The position numbers were made by a program, and so were the translations under genes. A stretch of DNA of 64,000 bases from Tubulanus polymorphus. Its lineage: Eukaryota; Nemertea; Palaeonemertea; Tubulaniformes; Tubulanidae. The notes beneath the pieces are model-generated. The model was not told the origin of the DNA, ran no database searches, and was given only the letters and a program-made list of their open reading frames with translations. The stretch is taken from the NCBI RefSeq assembly GCF_964204645.1, contig NC_134036.1:4760001-4824000 (forward strand), in the 5' to 3' direction. This document shows, piece by piece, positions 23,556 to 37,772 of the stretch; position 1 is the stretch's first letter; each line of letters begins with the position of its first letter.

Positions 23556-25811
23556 TAAAAACGTTATAATATTTTCGTGTCGTTCGTTTAAATATTTATT
23601 TTCTAAATTAAAGTTTTCGTACGTGCTTAGAAATTAGATTTTCATCGTTCTGGCCGCATACGGACAACCGACGTAATATAACGTCTTGAATCGTTATGAA
23701 ATCCCAGTACATACGTTTCAAGTTGTTTGTTTCTCTTGAAATATAGATTGTTGTTCTTATTCACTCGATTCGTTAGTTTGTCTTAATGCGTATTTCATTT
23801 AGGTTCCAAAAACCGATTCTAGTACAGCTACGAAAACTTGATACATGGCAGCGATGTGTGAAATTCCTATCAAAGATTCAATGATGCAACACCTCGAGGT
23901 TTTAGCTTCTTTTTTGTTCCGAATGGATCACACTCGGTGGCCTAATTATTTTTATCCCCGCCTTAAGGATCGTAATCCTCTTGTCACCTCGGTCGTTTGA
24001 ATTCTTCTTTTTTTTCAGGAAAGGCTCGTCGCTTTTCGACTTTATCTTAAAGCTTACACTTTTGGACGAATATACGAAGTTAGATTATGTATATTATAAT
24101 TTCTTCTGAACAGCTCGATATCTTTATTGTATCTTTTTTTTTAGTAAAGTGCGGTGATTTATTTTAAGTACTACTGCGGTTCTTTAAGAAAGAAAAAAAG
24201 AATAATCATTATTACATTATTTTCAGTTGTTCCTGTCATAATCTAACCTAATCATTTCGGTTCACTTAGATAGCTTCCTATTTCGTTATTACACATTCCT
24301 CGTATAATTCGGCGATGTCCCCCTAGGACATGAATGGACGATACTACGATTTAGTATATTGAACATGTGGTTTTCTATTGGCTTTATTAATGACAGTTAA
24401 AATTGACAATGAAAATCCCTTTTATTTTGCACGAAATTCTACGATGAATTTTCACAACGAATACTGAGTAGGAAGAAAAAGTCATACGTTTCATTTACAA
24501 TTAACGGGGACCTGGAGCCGGTTTCACTGAAATCATTCGTTCAATCGCTACTGGCAAATTCATGTTTTCAATGTGGACATCAACTTAAACTAAAACTTTT
24601 TTTTTTTTTCATGAAAATTATTCCTGACTCGCTAGAGAAATGTCATACATTTAAACCATTACCATTTCAACAGAATATAGTCATTACGTCACGCGGCGAG
24701 GAAGACTATCAAGGCCACAATATTGTCACAGAAAAAAATGTTTAGGTAGAAGAAAGTTGAACAAGGTTATTGTGCAGTCTTTCGTAACAATAGCTACTGA
24801 TATTAAGAACATCCGATCAAAAGTTAGAACCGAGTTCCACATGCGTAATTTAAGACTTGATTCGCTAAATAATTCATTAGTTGATGAACTTATTTCAACT
24901 GAATTCATTATCCAGTTTCATACTTGCGAATTGAGTTAACTTTTATTCAAAGCAAATAGAACTGGGATCCAGCATTTGCTACTGTAGCCATTCTGTCATG
25001 CAAATTTAGAAAATATCTACATTTTCCATAGAAAAGTGGCTGTTCAACTTTTTAGAAGTAATTGACTCATTCGACCCTGAGATAAAACATTGTAGTTTTC
25101 TAAGAATAACCAACTTGTGTTTATACTATGCCTATATCATAAGTTGCTCTAGCCAGTTCTTGCTAGTTCCGCCTGGATTTTTTTCCTATCATCAGTTCTA
25201 GGCAAGGTTGATTAGATTATATTAGAGTTACGGATAGGACATCGCGCTTTATCGCCCTAGCCTAAAGATAATCGTGATTTCATCGATAGAGACACGAAAC
25301 ACCTCGTCTCTGACATGTGATACAAAAATCAGTATAACCGATAGATGTCAATACCGTCACCGACAAGTGATAGAAATAGAATAATAGCCGCGGTCCACAC
25401 TACTACACAAACTTCTACAAAACTACTACTACTGCCGCCCTACTGTTACGAGTAAAAAATAAAAACAAAAAACAAAACAAATGCCCCGCTTAGAACGAAA
25501 TAGATAGAAAATCTCTCCCTAAGCCGATACCCCCGGCGCGTGGATCTGCAGCCGAGTCCAGTTGCTCAGCCGCGGCTAAAAGTCCGAAAGTGGTCTTGAA
25601 TCCCAAAGCTGGTCTCAAATTGTTTAGTTCGGCTATATTAGAAGGTTTGTCTTAAACTGGTATTTAATTCAAGCTATGATTATTAATTAGGAATTATAAG
25701 TAGGTATCGTATTTCAGCGAGTTTCCTCGGTTCTGACTATACTGCCTACACAGTACTTCCGCGGGGACACATCTCTAGTTTATTGACGTGTATACAACAG
25801 TATATTCATGA

Positions 25812-26005
25812 TAATCGAAGAAATCCCACTCTTTCTATATTCTACATAGAATATATCTAGAATTCTATGTGATAAGATTTATCATTTTGAAACTATAAAA
25901 TTTGAGTGGTTTCAAAATGATAATTTTCATCGTGTGAAATTCGAATTGTGGAACTTCTCCAATTTATCTACAGTGTACACGGATTAGAGGGTTTCTACTT
26001 TTGAC
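25812..26005. repeat. Inverted-repeat remnant, GTGGGATTTC family (B flank)
   Basis: Duplicate of the element at 11880-12065, with GAAGAAATCCCAC on the left and a degraded GTGGAACTTCTCC plus CTACAGTGTACACGG tail on the right. It was present before the A/B flank duplication. Confidence 0.45.
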
Positions 26006-26322
26006 TACAAATATATTTACGAGTCTGGGACGAGGGAGCGACAAGTCAGACCGCCTCTACAGCCCGCGGCCAACATTCAGTGCGTAAAGCAACAACGAGG
26101 AATAAAGTTATGTTATTGACTTACATGACATTTTTCAGTTCCAGTCATTATCGTCGTAGTCCTCTTCGTTATTACCAGTCTCACGAACGACGTACGCGAA
26201 ACTGCATTCTAAAAAAATGAGAACAACTACAATTTTACATTACTTGCAACAAAAACAAAACAATCTTTGGTTGATTTCAGTGACATTGATTTATTCTCAT
26301 TACTTGCTTACTGCACTGAATT

Positions 26323-26505
26323 ATAATTATGATTATGATTATGATTATGATTATGATTATGATTATGATTATGATTATGATTATGATTATGATTATGATT
26401 ATGATTATGATTATGATTATGATTATGATTATGATTATGATTATGATTATGATTATGATTATGATTATGATTATGATTATGATTATGATTATGATTATGA
26501 TTATG

Positions 26506-26537
<32 letters not shown>

Positions 26538-26640
26538 CATTATCATTATCATTATCATTATCATTATAATTATAATTATCATTATCATTATCATTATCAT
26601 TATCATTATCATTATCATTATCATTATCATTATCATTATC

Positions 26641-26705
<65 letters not shown>

Positions 26706-26781
26706 TATTACTATTACTATTACTATTACTATTACTATTACTATTACTATGATTATGATTATGATTATGATTATGATTATG

Positions 26782-26828
<47 letters not shown>
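26323..26828. repeat. Compound hexa-/trinucleotide microsatellite (TATGAT, TATCAT, TATTAC, TATTAT)
   Basis: About 505 bases made of long blocks of (TATGAT)n, then (TATCAT)n interrupted by TATAAT units, (TAT)n, (TATTAC)n, a second (TATGAT)n block and a final (TAT)n. All six frames stay open, which generates spurious long ORFs. The equivalent place in the A flank (12551-12592) has only a few units, so the array expanded after duplication or contracted in A. Confidence 0.95.
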
Positions 26829-28987
26829 CAACAGACGAGTCTGAAAGATCCTCGGACGCTCCGGCTGCGATAGAACAGAAACTGTATTCGTTTGTTACCA
26901 TTAACAATAAAGTTAGAAAGGTAGGTCCTAATGGTATCGGTGACATCGTAATACGCCCCTGAGGATTGCTATATTAATTTTTTACAGATCATAAGATCCG
27001 AGGCGTCCTGAATCAATTTACGATAATGGTTTGACAGTTCATAGCTACGTTATACGATCATTAAGCCGTCCGTATGAATCGCCTAACTATTCCGACATAG
27101 GAAAAGTTTCTGACAAGCGGTTTGAGAGTATTCTTTTTAGATTAATATTCCACGCGTGCTTTGAACATATATTTCCAACGTTTTGCATTTGGACAACCGA
27201 CGAAATGAACCGTTTCGAATACTTGTAACGTTGGAGTATATACAGTTAAATGATAACTTATCGATCTTGAAATGTACATGGCCTTTCTGATTCCTACAAT
27301 TGTTTGCGTTCCTCAACTCAACAGTCAAACCTGCTGGGAATGAAACGCTGGGTTTGATTTTGAAATATTGGAAATCGATCGTTGAAATGTAGCCAGTGGT
27401 AGGTGAAATTCGCAGTATTGTGTGTCTATAAACCGAAATACTTCAATTTCGGTGTAAACACTTTTGCATGTACCGGTTCACATCGAGATATGGTAATACT
27501 AAGGGTCGAGTTAATTAACCGGACTGACGTACTTTCGTTGCAACTTCGATAAAATCGTGACATCGAAATCGATTTTTATCGGCGCACGAAAACTGTCCGT
27601 AGCGGTTCAACTATGACGGCAGAGAACTTCGAGAAAGATTTGTTTCAATACCGACAAATTATGAGTACACCTATGAATACTTGAATCGATGTTAGAAACT
27701 CGACTCAACGTTATTGAACTTGGCGGTTCACCGAACAATTATTATCTATTATCCCTGCCTTCTAAAAATCGTGATTCTTTTTTTCAGTTTGATCACTTTG
27801 TATAAGTTTACTTTTCAGGGAAAGCCCCCGTCTGTTGATGGTTTTAGGCGTTGTAATCGAACTCACCTTTCTAGAAGAATTTACGTATTTGAACTACAGC
27901 TGTTTCTGCCGACTTTGTATCTCAGTGTATTTATTGTATCTTATATTAATATTTCGCGTGAAGAGCCACGATTGATTTGCATTAGCACGGTGCTCTAAAA
28001 AAACTATTAATGCTATTAAATAATTATCAACGTTAATTATTGTTACTAAATAATCATGATTAATTAAGTAGCTGTTAAAATCTAATCTAAATTTCAATTC
28101 TATCTTAAGCCTCATATTCACAATTGTACTATTCGCATACTATTCGATAATTTGTTCACGATCGAATATTTGTTTGGCAGTTCATCGATACCAGTAATTA
28201 AAATCTTTTTTATTTTGTAGATATAACTACAAAGATATTTAACATCGAATATTAAGCGTATCCAAAAAATATTATTTTGTAATAGAAGTACTATTCGTTT
28301 CGAATGAACGCTCAATAGAATCATTTTGATAGCTTATGATTATCGTTGAAAGACACGGGTCAGCCACTAGACGACCAGATATAATGATTGTAGCTTGCGT
28401 GTGAACAAGAGATTTATACGAAATAGTCATTGATAACGTCCCTTCATAACTATTACTAAGTCATAATTCATAATATTTTCATCGAACTTGATGTATCATC
28501 TTGACGTATTGTTTTAACGTCGCGTGAACGGAACGAATAATGAATTCAAAACGCGACATTTATTCTAAATTTGCTATATCAATAATGCAAAGATATGAAT
28601 AATTGAATCCTGATTATTTCAAAGGTGATGATTCCATTTTTTGTATTAACCAATTATTTCATCTGACAATCTCGCATTCTTTTTTCTCGGACGATTCCAA
28701 AAACAATTTTCTGTTCCATATTACCACGTGTTGTAAATACACATGTCTGATTGCATTTTGAAAAACGTCCTGATATTTTCACTTCGTTTGCACAGGTTTT
28801 CGAAAAATTCATATTCAATATGACATTTGAATACTTTCTACAGCCATGTCTTGAGAACACGCGATTTTAAATGAAATATGTATGCTATGGATTCCATAAG
28901 GGCCCGAAAAAAAATTATTTCAGGGTATATCATTTTGTCATCTAGATAATTAGGCCAGATGAACGCGCTTCAAACTGTGAGAACCAT

Positions 28988-31900
28988 TTAATGTCGTGCG
29001 CGTTTAGTTTTTGCTCGTATGGATTTCATATCGATTGTCAGTATGGTGTAAAGAAGGGGATTGAGGGACGAGTTGATCGGTAAGAAAAGAACCGCCAGCC
29101 AAGCCGCCACCTGATTCGGTATTTCTACCCGTAATACCGCGCAAAACTGAACGATAATTAACGGCAGCCAGCAAAATATATTACACAGATTTATCACCAA
29201 ACTCCTACGTGCCAAAATAAGTTCGGTAGGATCAGCTCTACCCGAACCGGACCTGCTTCCAGATACGAGTCTGTACATTTGCGCATAAGTCACCATTATT
29301 GTAGCAAGTATGAATGAGTTAAACACGGCAAAAATAGCGAATGAATATTGCCAGGCGTTGACATCAATTGAAATCAAATTCATAGGTAAACAAACTCCAG
29401 CTGAGCCGTAGAATTTGTTCCCGAAGTAAGATGATTGTGACAGCGGTATTATGGAAATAGTAGTAATTGATAACCAACATACGCAACAAATTATTGATAC
29501 ATATCTCGAAGATGTAATCGGGCTTCCAGAAAATGGATTAACGATATTCGAAAATCTATGACGGGTTAGAATAAATAGAAACGTCAATGAGCCTTCACAA
29601 GAAATAGTGACCGTAACTCCGGCGAAACTACACAATGAACTTTCCGTCCAAGTTTCAGCGTTTAGAAAATAAACTCCTTTATAAATGTAATCTGCACCCG
29701 CGATCAAAAACAAATAAATCGACATCAGAAAATCACAAGCTGCGATGTTGATGATGAGGATGTCAGAAGATTTGTTCCGATTTTCGGAGGATGAAAGTCG
29801 AATTGATCGAAGACGAAATAAAATGACGCCACTGTTCGCGAAAAAACTGAACGCAGCGATGACCCAGATGATAGCTCTGAGGACTGTGTTACCCACCAGA
29901 TCAGAACAAGAGGAAAATTGATCGGCTTCGGGAAGGCACGTGTCAACATTCGGAGCCATGCAGCAAAATTTGTAAGCATCAGACGCTAGCGAGACCAATG
30001 ATGTCAGATTGTCAAAAAGGCCTCTTTGTGTAGAAATGAATTTAGAGTTGTTGGTTATATCGAGAATTCTGAGTTCATTCAATCCTGAAAACGCATATCG
30101 TGAAATATGATGGACTCTGTTACTGCTGATATTTAGCGACCGTAATGTAGATAAACCTCTAAATACATTTCTATCAAGCAGCAATAGCGAAAGGCCTTGA
30201 AGGTCGAGAATTTTGAGTGCCAATAAATCTTGGAAGGCGTCGTCCTCTAAATGACGTAGTGGATTTGCAGAAATCAATAAGTGTTTCAAATTATACAAAC
30301 CTGTGAATGTATTTGTAGATAATGATGTTATGTTGTTGTATGTCAGGTCTAATGTATGTAGATTATGCAGGTTTGTGAATGAGTTCGGTAAAATGTAAGA
30401 TAATTCATTGAAGGTGATGTTGAGAATTCGAAGATAAACGAATGTAGAAAACGTCGACTCATTTAAACGAACTTCGTTATTCGACAGAACTAAAACTCGA
30501 GTTGATGCCGAGAAAAGACCAGTAATATCTTTTATACCAGCATTACCGCAATCCATTAATTGACCTTGGCATTTACAGCCAGTAGGACACGTGACATTAC
30601 AGAAAGCCTCGTCATCAGTTGTATGTCTACAATTTACGAAACCATCACAAACTTCAGATTGTGGAATACACCGATTTTCCTGGCCACATTTAAACATTCC
30701 CGGACATGAAAATGTCTCGCAGTTTTGTTCATCTTCTGAATTAGGACAATCTGATTGACCATCGCATACCTGTCTGATCGGTATACAGTACGATGCAGGA
30801 CATTTTACAGTACCAGCTGGACATTCAAATTCTTCACATCTCAATACGTGCTCAAGATTTCTACAAACTGGGAAACCATTTGTCATTCTTTCAAGAATAC
30901 ATCTGTGACGTCTTGAATAACAATGAGGAGAATTGAAAGAACATCTTTGTCCATCATATTCTACACAAAGATTTGTGAAATTAGTCGTGCAGTGGTTTTT
31001 ATTATTACAAAGAACAGTAGGATTCACTGTAACATTAGTAGTTGTAACTAATTCATCTTCTTCAAGGCTTCCACTACAATCCACGACACCATCCTGATAC
31101 AACTGCCAACTGATACACTCTCCACTGTTACACAGGAACCCCTGGCACATTTTAGTAGTGCATCCCATTTCATCGGAGCTATCTCTACAATTATTAACAC
31201 CGTCACATCTATTAAAGCTACTGACACATTGACCACTTTTACAGCGAAATTGTTCGGACAAACACGGGGGATGAAAACACGAGTTCTCATCTGAACCATC
31301 AACACAATCCTGTATGAAATCACAAAAACCACTTATTGATATAACACGACCATCATCGCATTGAAACTGACTGTGTAAATCGATATCCGTACAATTGAGT
31401 TCATCTTCACCGTGTTGACAGTCGTGTCTGCTATCACATACGCGATGGTCGCTGATACATCTTTGATCGTTACATTTAAACTGCCACGATTTACAACCGC
31501 TTATAGAAGCTAACTCTTCGTCAGTTACATTGTACGAACACAGAACAGAATGCGCAGTATCTGTCGCATTATCAAAATGTTTCATCGTCCATTTAACTGA
31601 TTGAATATAAGTAATTTCATCTCTAGTGATCATTGGGTTTATAACTTGCAGTCTGTCATTAAAAGCTATCGTTAGTATAGAGCTATATTGATGTTGAAAG
31701 TGAAATAATGTTATTAGGTTCAACGTTTCATTTTCTGTGAATCTGTTTATCGTGCCTCTTACGGCCCCGATGCTATCACACATCTCTGTCGCAGCTGTTG
31801 TATCTAAACTACGATGTTTGTTCCAGTCAGTCAGTATTTGATAGCAGATCTTTTCCATGCTTACCCAACCAATCGTGCAGCTGGAGCCATTGAAAACAGT

Positions 31901-34900
31901 GTCATGAACCGTTTTTTCCCGTACTAGAATTGTGTCGTTTTTTGGTTGCATTAAACATTGCAACTTTTGCATTTGTTAAGTCGGTTCTATCCGTTTCACA
32001 AATGAAACTCGTGTGAACCTCTTCGAGTTCGCAGGGGAATCGAACCCAGTTCGCTGATCCTCGTGGATTATTCAGTATCATCGCTGTACACGCCATATTG
32101 ACGTCATTTATCGGTTGTTTTCTGAGAGGAGGTATCAATCCTTGAATAACGTCTGGTATCGTGTCGTTATTTGTACGTTTATACCACTCTGTGTAGCTCA
32201 ATGGTTTTCCATCAGTCCACGAGTAATAAACAGATGTAACCTGAAAATTGAAGGTTGCAAATATATGATCAAAAGATTTCATCACAATCCTATGAAATAA
32301 TACATTAATGAGGTTACAAAATTTACCTCCAGTTTTAATCCGATCATCATTATGAGCGCTTTTTGTGAATACGCCTGTCGGAGAAGTTCAGTTGCGAATA
32401 ATCGCTTAATAGCCATCATTTCCTGTTCTGAGTTGATACTGAGTAGATGTCCCGCGTACTTCTGTCTACAATACAGTTCAGCATTCTCCCAATTCAGACG
32501 TTCATCTCTGATGTATTTTACGCAAGAAATTCCCGAATCTAGAAATCCCGATTTACAGACATTTTCAAACTGTTTTATCGGTAACGACTGTTCTAATGTG
32601 TATTGTATTTGAAATGTAGGTATACGATGTTTTGCCTCAAAGAAGAGATCGTAATCAATAAAACTGTAAAGTACAAGTCCCGGTATCGCGTTAATGTCAC
32701 ATATTCTCTTTTCGTGTTGATGGTTTTGGCCACTCAATTCACCGTTGATGCTTTGTTTTATCACAATCGGGTCCTCGTCCTGCGGAATTGATTTTTCGCA
32801 ACGCATCTTTGCAACGTATTTCAAAATGAATCTGTAATATCGACTTAGCACCGCGGTGTTACTTCCAAAACTATATCTTAATATTTCTGCGGTGTATTCC
32901 GCCGTGCCTGGGTAGTTTGGTGACTGCATAATACCGCAGCTATCATTCGGTGGTTCCTGGTTATTACGCCCGCCGACTGTGGCTATCTTCGATCGTTGAC
33001 ATTTACGTCGCAGTTTCACCAATAGCGGATTAAACCAGAATGGATTCGAGAACTGTATTTTCACAGTATTCAAAAGGACACTGTTATCTAGTGACTTACT
33101 ACTCAACGTCAGATACCTGCTACAAGATCCGAATGATATAGAATCCTGAAAACATCGGTCAATTTGATATTCGTGTTCTGATAATATGTAAATGTTCTTC
33201 AAAGGAAGGCGTCGGTTTTCGGAGGTAATCACGAGACAATGTGACGTCATATTGACCTGACGTGTTCCCTCCTTTAAAACGTACCCGTCACAGTCGGTAG
33301 GATGTAATCTGAGATATGATTCCTCATCGACTGTTAACTGACCCTCCCAGTTATAAGCGTATGCCACTACAGTAACAGATCCACCTGATGTAATCAGACT
33401 GACCACGTTACGGTTGTATGTCCATAAACGAGGACAATACGGACCGTATCGTCTAGCCGTGAAATTACCACCGTCGTATATGTAAAATCCCGCTCGCTCG
33501 CAGTTCTCTGATAAAACTGTTAGTTCCATATTCTCTTCATAAATATCAACTTTCCATTTAAACTCGTATCTAGTGACGCGATAATTCACCGAGACTTTAT
33601 TTCGTTTTGGGAACAGCGAGTGGGGAATCATAAACCACATTTTGTTCACAGACACCTAAACATAAGTTAGCCATTATTACGTACAAAATTTTGCATATTC
33701 TTTATCATTTTCGATTAACTCAAATTTGTAACTCACCGGACGGTTGAGGATCTTCATTTCTTCGATCGAAATCGATTCGATTCTGAAATTTGTTTCAAAT
33801 CTTATATCGCCGTGAACCGTCACTTTCAAAACGCACAGTATGACGAGAAATCCGTCAGATTTTACACTATGCGATTCCAGGTAGTTGTTACCGAGTAAAA
33901 TATCAGTTCCCACAACGCGTAACCCTTCTAGTTTATATACACCGATGACGTCACCAGCTGTGACGAGATCACGTGTCCAGTTGAAGACGACGTACTGTAA
34001 CACCTGCACTGTGATAGACCAGCAGTGTAAGTGTTTTGATCGAGTTATTACGTGTAAACTGTTGTCATCGGAAATGAGCACTCCCGATTCGTTATTAGAG
34101 ATCTGAATCAACGGATTAGATACATTCCAATCTGATATCTTATAAACCTGAACTAAAAGCTGCGACTGAAATCGCACTCGACGATAAAGCAATGATATGA
34201 CGGCTTTGTTTGTTTTAGTATAAAATGATGAAGGTGGATGACCGGTTTGTTCTCGTATAAGGCCTATAGGTTCACTGCTGGTGTTCCATCCGTCGTGGAT
34301 TTTAACAGTCATCCCTGGATCAGCACCTGGTATTACTTCCAATTTCAACTTGCTTAAAGTCAAGTTTATACCAAAACCATCCGGTATCCCGATCCAGTCC
34401 AAAAACAATTTACACGTTGGCAAGTAGCTTAAATGATATTTATATCCTATCGATGTTTGTAATTCGTTCAATCCGCGATATTTGTGGCAATCGTGACTAA
34501 TTGACAAACGATTTCGTTCATAACGATATATGACATGAACCCGACTACCTCGTGCACCATCGACGTTACTTCTAAACATCAACGAGATCGAGTCGTCACG
34601 GCGGATTTCATGTTTTCCATCACCGCAGAATCTGTTATCAGACTCGTAGACGAGAAGGTAGTTATCACTACAGAATATTGACGGCTCGATATCGTGGTAA
34701 ACTTGGACGTGAAAAGTTCCCGGTAAAGAGCTGTTGATGAACCAACGACATTCAACACCGTGCGTTAACGAAGGGTAATTCGGTGAAACGATGTAACCGG
34801 ACGCAGAATCTAGTGGGTACCACGTGTAATTACAAGACGAACTTACCGTCACAGACGATTCCTCGATAGAGTCTGCGCGATCAGCGCACGCGATGCGAAC

Positions 34901-34963
34901 TTGACAGACGATCAGCGACGCTATAAACAGCGCTCTCAGTCGCTGCTCCATACCGAACAACAT
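28988..34963 (-). CDS. Copy C: GRL101-like multidomain receptor, with a one-base frameshift in exon 3
   Basis: Exons 34963-33737, 33655-32327 and 32240-28988, phase-0 junctions with donors GTGAGT and GTAAAT. The domain order matches copies A and B: signal peptide, CUB domains, split C-type lectin domain, LDLa modules (single cassette), LRRs, 7TM with NPLLY. Exon 3 is broken once. A run of six T on the plus strand at 31938-31943 (six A on the coding strand) puts the upstream lectin part and the downstream part in different frames; copy D has five A at the same place. Everything after it (about 980 codons to the stop) is intact and conserved. The break therefore looks either very young or like a homopolymer sequencing or assembly error. 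If real, the product would be truncated near residue 960, just after the first lectin domain, and would lack any membrane span. Confidence 0.82.
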
Positions 34964-35274
34964 CAACACGATACAATTCTCTTACTATACAAATGCTGCT
35001 CGGTTGTACACAGATTTTAAAGTTCTCTTCATAAATGATGCTGAACTTTTCGAATGCCGAAATTTAATGTTTGCTGCTCTCAGCGATTTCAGAATGCGAA
35101 TATATTTTCCAGCCTCTGATGCCGAAAGCGATTGTGGTATCATTTACTCGAACAGTCATTAATTCACGATTGCTTCGAATTAAAGCTATCATCTTCCCAG
35201 TAATTACCATCCGTATATTATATATATATATATATATGTGCAGCAATTTTCAGCTGCACGTTTCCACGCATCGT

Positions 35275-35295
35275 AAATATCCATGTCCAATTATA
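35275..35295 (-). promoter_or_regulatory. Conserved upstream element of copy C
   Basis: About 320 bases 5' of the ATG. The minus strand reads ATAATTGGACATGGATA then TTTACGATGCG, followed by CAGCTG, GCTGCACATATA and a GGTAATTACTGG block. The same order of blocks precedes copy D twice. Confidence 0.45.
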
Positions 35296-36849
35296 TTTCG
35301 AAAATATTTCGAATTTTTTTCGCTACATATATTATTTTCTATATGTTATTTTAATATGTTCGCTGATGTACTGCGTGTATAGAACACGACATTCTGACTA
35401 AAGCACCGATCTTACATACGCGATAACTGCAAAACTAACAAACTTACTTAGATGTTCAATTGACTCTTTCAAAAATGATATAAATACAGCTGGATAACGT
35501 CGACAATGAACAACAACACGATATAACGGGACCATCACGAAATCCGTACGAATATTCTATTTATCAAGGCAAATGTTACTACGTTCTACAAAACCTCTTC
35601 GCGTGGTAAAATTATCGGAAGAAAATATAACTCGAATGGTAAACCGTAAAATAAGTCTTCAAGAACAAAGGGCATCCGCGGTGTGCCTGACTTTCCTATA
35701 CGACCGGCCACTAATCGATGGCAAGTATCGACAATGCTCTTTAAGAATGGCCAGTCTAACTGCCGTATGAAAATATTACTTCACGTTGCGTTAAGCGTCG
35801 TGATTGATATCAATAAGCACGGCGCTCTTTAAGAAGATAAATCATCGATATTATTTAAAGAAGGTTCCAGTTTCTAGGCGCCATTCTGTGGCGGTCCCTC
35901 GAGGTCCCCATTAAACCTATAAATTACCGTTTAAATGTCGACTAATTTGTTCATTTTAATTTACTAATGATATCTTATATTTCGTTATCACGCTTTCGAG
36001 AAGATGGAATTTTGAACATCTGTTTGGGTGTTCTTTTTAGGTACATCGTATTTTCGATCCGTTTCACTTATATAGAATTTATTACATTTACCACGAGATA
36101 TTTCCATAAACCCCACATTCAATAGGTATCATCTTTAGGTTTATGGGAACTTAGATTGTTGACAAGTTTACATTCCAATACCACTCCGATATTAAACGTT
36201 CCTAGATGTTTTTTTTAAATAAACCAATTAAGTGACAAATACACGAGACAAATACGAATATTTCAAACTTGTGGGATCAGGATGCCTCATTTTTTTCTGC
36301 TGAAATATATCAATCTTGCCCTTTATATAGGCAAGATTCGATTGAGTTGTATATAAAGTGTACAACGTGTCTGGAGCAAACAAGATTGATGACTTACATG
36401 ATTTTTCTTTCTGTTTCAGCCAATATCGCCGGTGCCCTCTTCGTTTTTTCTTGCCTCTCTAGGAACTGCAATAATAACGGAAGAAATCAGAAACAAATTA
36501 CCAATTTACTTCACGTGCGCGGATTTGACGAATCAACGACCTCGATTTACTTATTAGATCGAACTAGAATGAACGATAATTCAAAAATGTTGATTCAACT
36601 ATCAAATACTGGCTTTTCATATACACGCGAGGCCGCGGTGTTTCCCTCCTGAAAAACCTGGCATCGGAAATAATGCCAGAAAACTCCCTCGTAATTAAAA
36701 AGCTGATTCGAGCTACTCTGAATAGTGCGAATACATCGAACTTAGCAAAATGTATAAAAATTCACTTTCAATGAATACAAGTTTTTCTTTAAAGTTTTTC
36801 TGTTTGCTTTACTTTCATTTCATTACGAGATTAAGCGCGTGTTGTCTTG

Positions 36850-36945
36850 AAAAAAATCCCACCATAGAATTTTATGTGATAAAATTCAATCGTTGGATTT
36901 CTTCATTCGCTTACACTTTTCACAGATAAGAGTATTTTGACCGAC
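36850..36945. repeat. Remnant of GTGGGATTTC inverted-repeat family
   Basis: AAAATCCCACC, ATGTGATAAAATTC, TTGGATTTCTTCATT and a CACAGATAAGAGT tail follow the same order as the elements at 11880 and 25812, in shortened form. Confidence 0.4.
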
Positions 36946-37500
36946 GTTGTGTGCAAGTGACTATATATGTACTTATGGAGTCGGACTATGCATTCATTTC
37001 ATAGACATCTATTTCGTATGTTCTTTTATTCGTAAATTTTGCAGGTGATCCATCTTATGTGTAAGATTCATATATGCTATAATTTCCCCAACTACTTAAT
37101 GATATTTATGATATTGCGACCTATTCTTATGATGTTGCATTCGTTTATAGGATGGTCTGAAGCGAGGTGAATTGATATATGATAGATGTTTAATATCCGC
37201 GCTGGTTAGAAAGAAATTAAAAGTCCCTCCTAGGTAAAAGAATACCCGCTGATAAAAATACCCCGAATGTTGATTTCGGAGCAAAATTCGACGAAACGTT
37301 TTGAAACTCTTATGTCGGAGAACTTCGATAGATATCAAAAAAATTAAAATTCTCAGTGGTGTTGGTCACAATATTCAGTTTGAGTAATCTGCTACTTTTT
37401 ACCAAGCCAATTGCATCAAAAATCGCTTTATTCTGTGACTTGTAGCATGTTACATTCAAGCAAAATATCTATGAAGAAAGATAGGTCAAAAGTAATAATG

Positions 37501-37502
<2 letters not shown>

Positions 37503-37568
<66 letters not shown>
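37503..37568. repeat. (AT)n microsatellite
   Basis: An uninterrupted alternating AT run of about 66 bases. Confidence 0.95.
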
Positions 37569-37572
<4 letters not shown>

Positions 37573-37772
37573 TTATGTATACCTAAATAATGTTTTAAAC
37601 AGTATTATCTAGTTTATATTTAAGTTTCATATTCTACTCTGATCGAATACTGAATTTCAACCCAAGGGAGATATTTACCGCTGTAGTTTTTTTTACCGTG
37701 GGACGATTACCATGTGGCCTACATTCATAATTTAGACAGCTAGTACGGTCCTAGTATCATACATCATTCCAC

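Larger units (their letters stand above)
23337..28987. other. Upstream flank of copy B and gap to copy C
   Basis: 23337-27120 is the near-identical duplicate of 9595-12890. It contains the conserved promoter-like element (23533-23555), an inverted-repeat remnant (25812-26005) and the long microsatellite (26323-26828). 27120-28100 looks like an older, heavily diverged copy of the same kind of flank: GGACAACCGACG and CCCTGCCTT...CGTGATTC blocks parallel those at 9917 and 10215. 28100-28987 is AT-rich with nothing recognised. The long frames across the microsatellite are repeat artefacts. Confidence 0.55.

Noticed and set aside
26323-26828. CRISPR-like regular repeats
   Set aside because: Simple microsatellite without spacers, in a eukaryotic context.
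26217-26946. Four long overlapping open frames (poly Tyr-Asp, Ile-Met, Asn-Asp and so on)
   Set aside because: They are translations of the TATGAT/TATCAT microsatellite, open in all frames because the repeats contain no in-frame stops.
36269-36652. 127-codon plus-strand frame
   Set aside because: No family resemblance and no equivalent frame in the other flanks, except for the short conserved patch reported separately.
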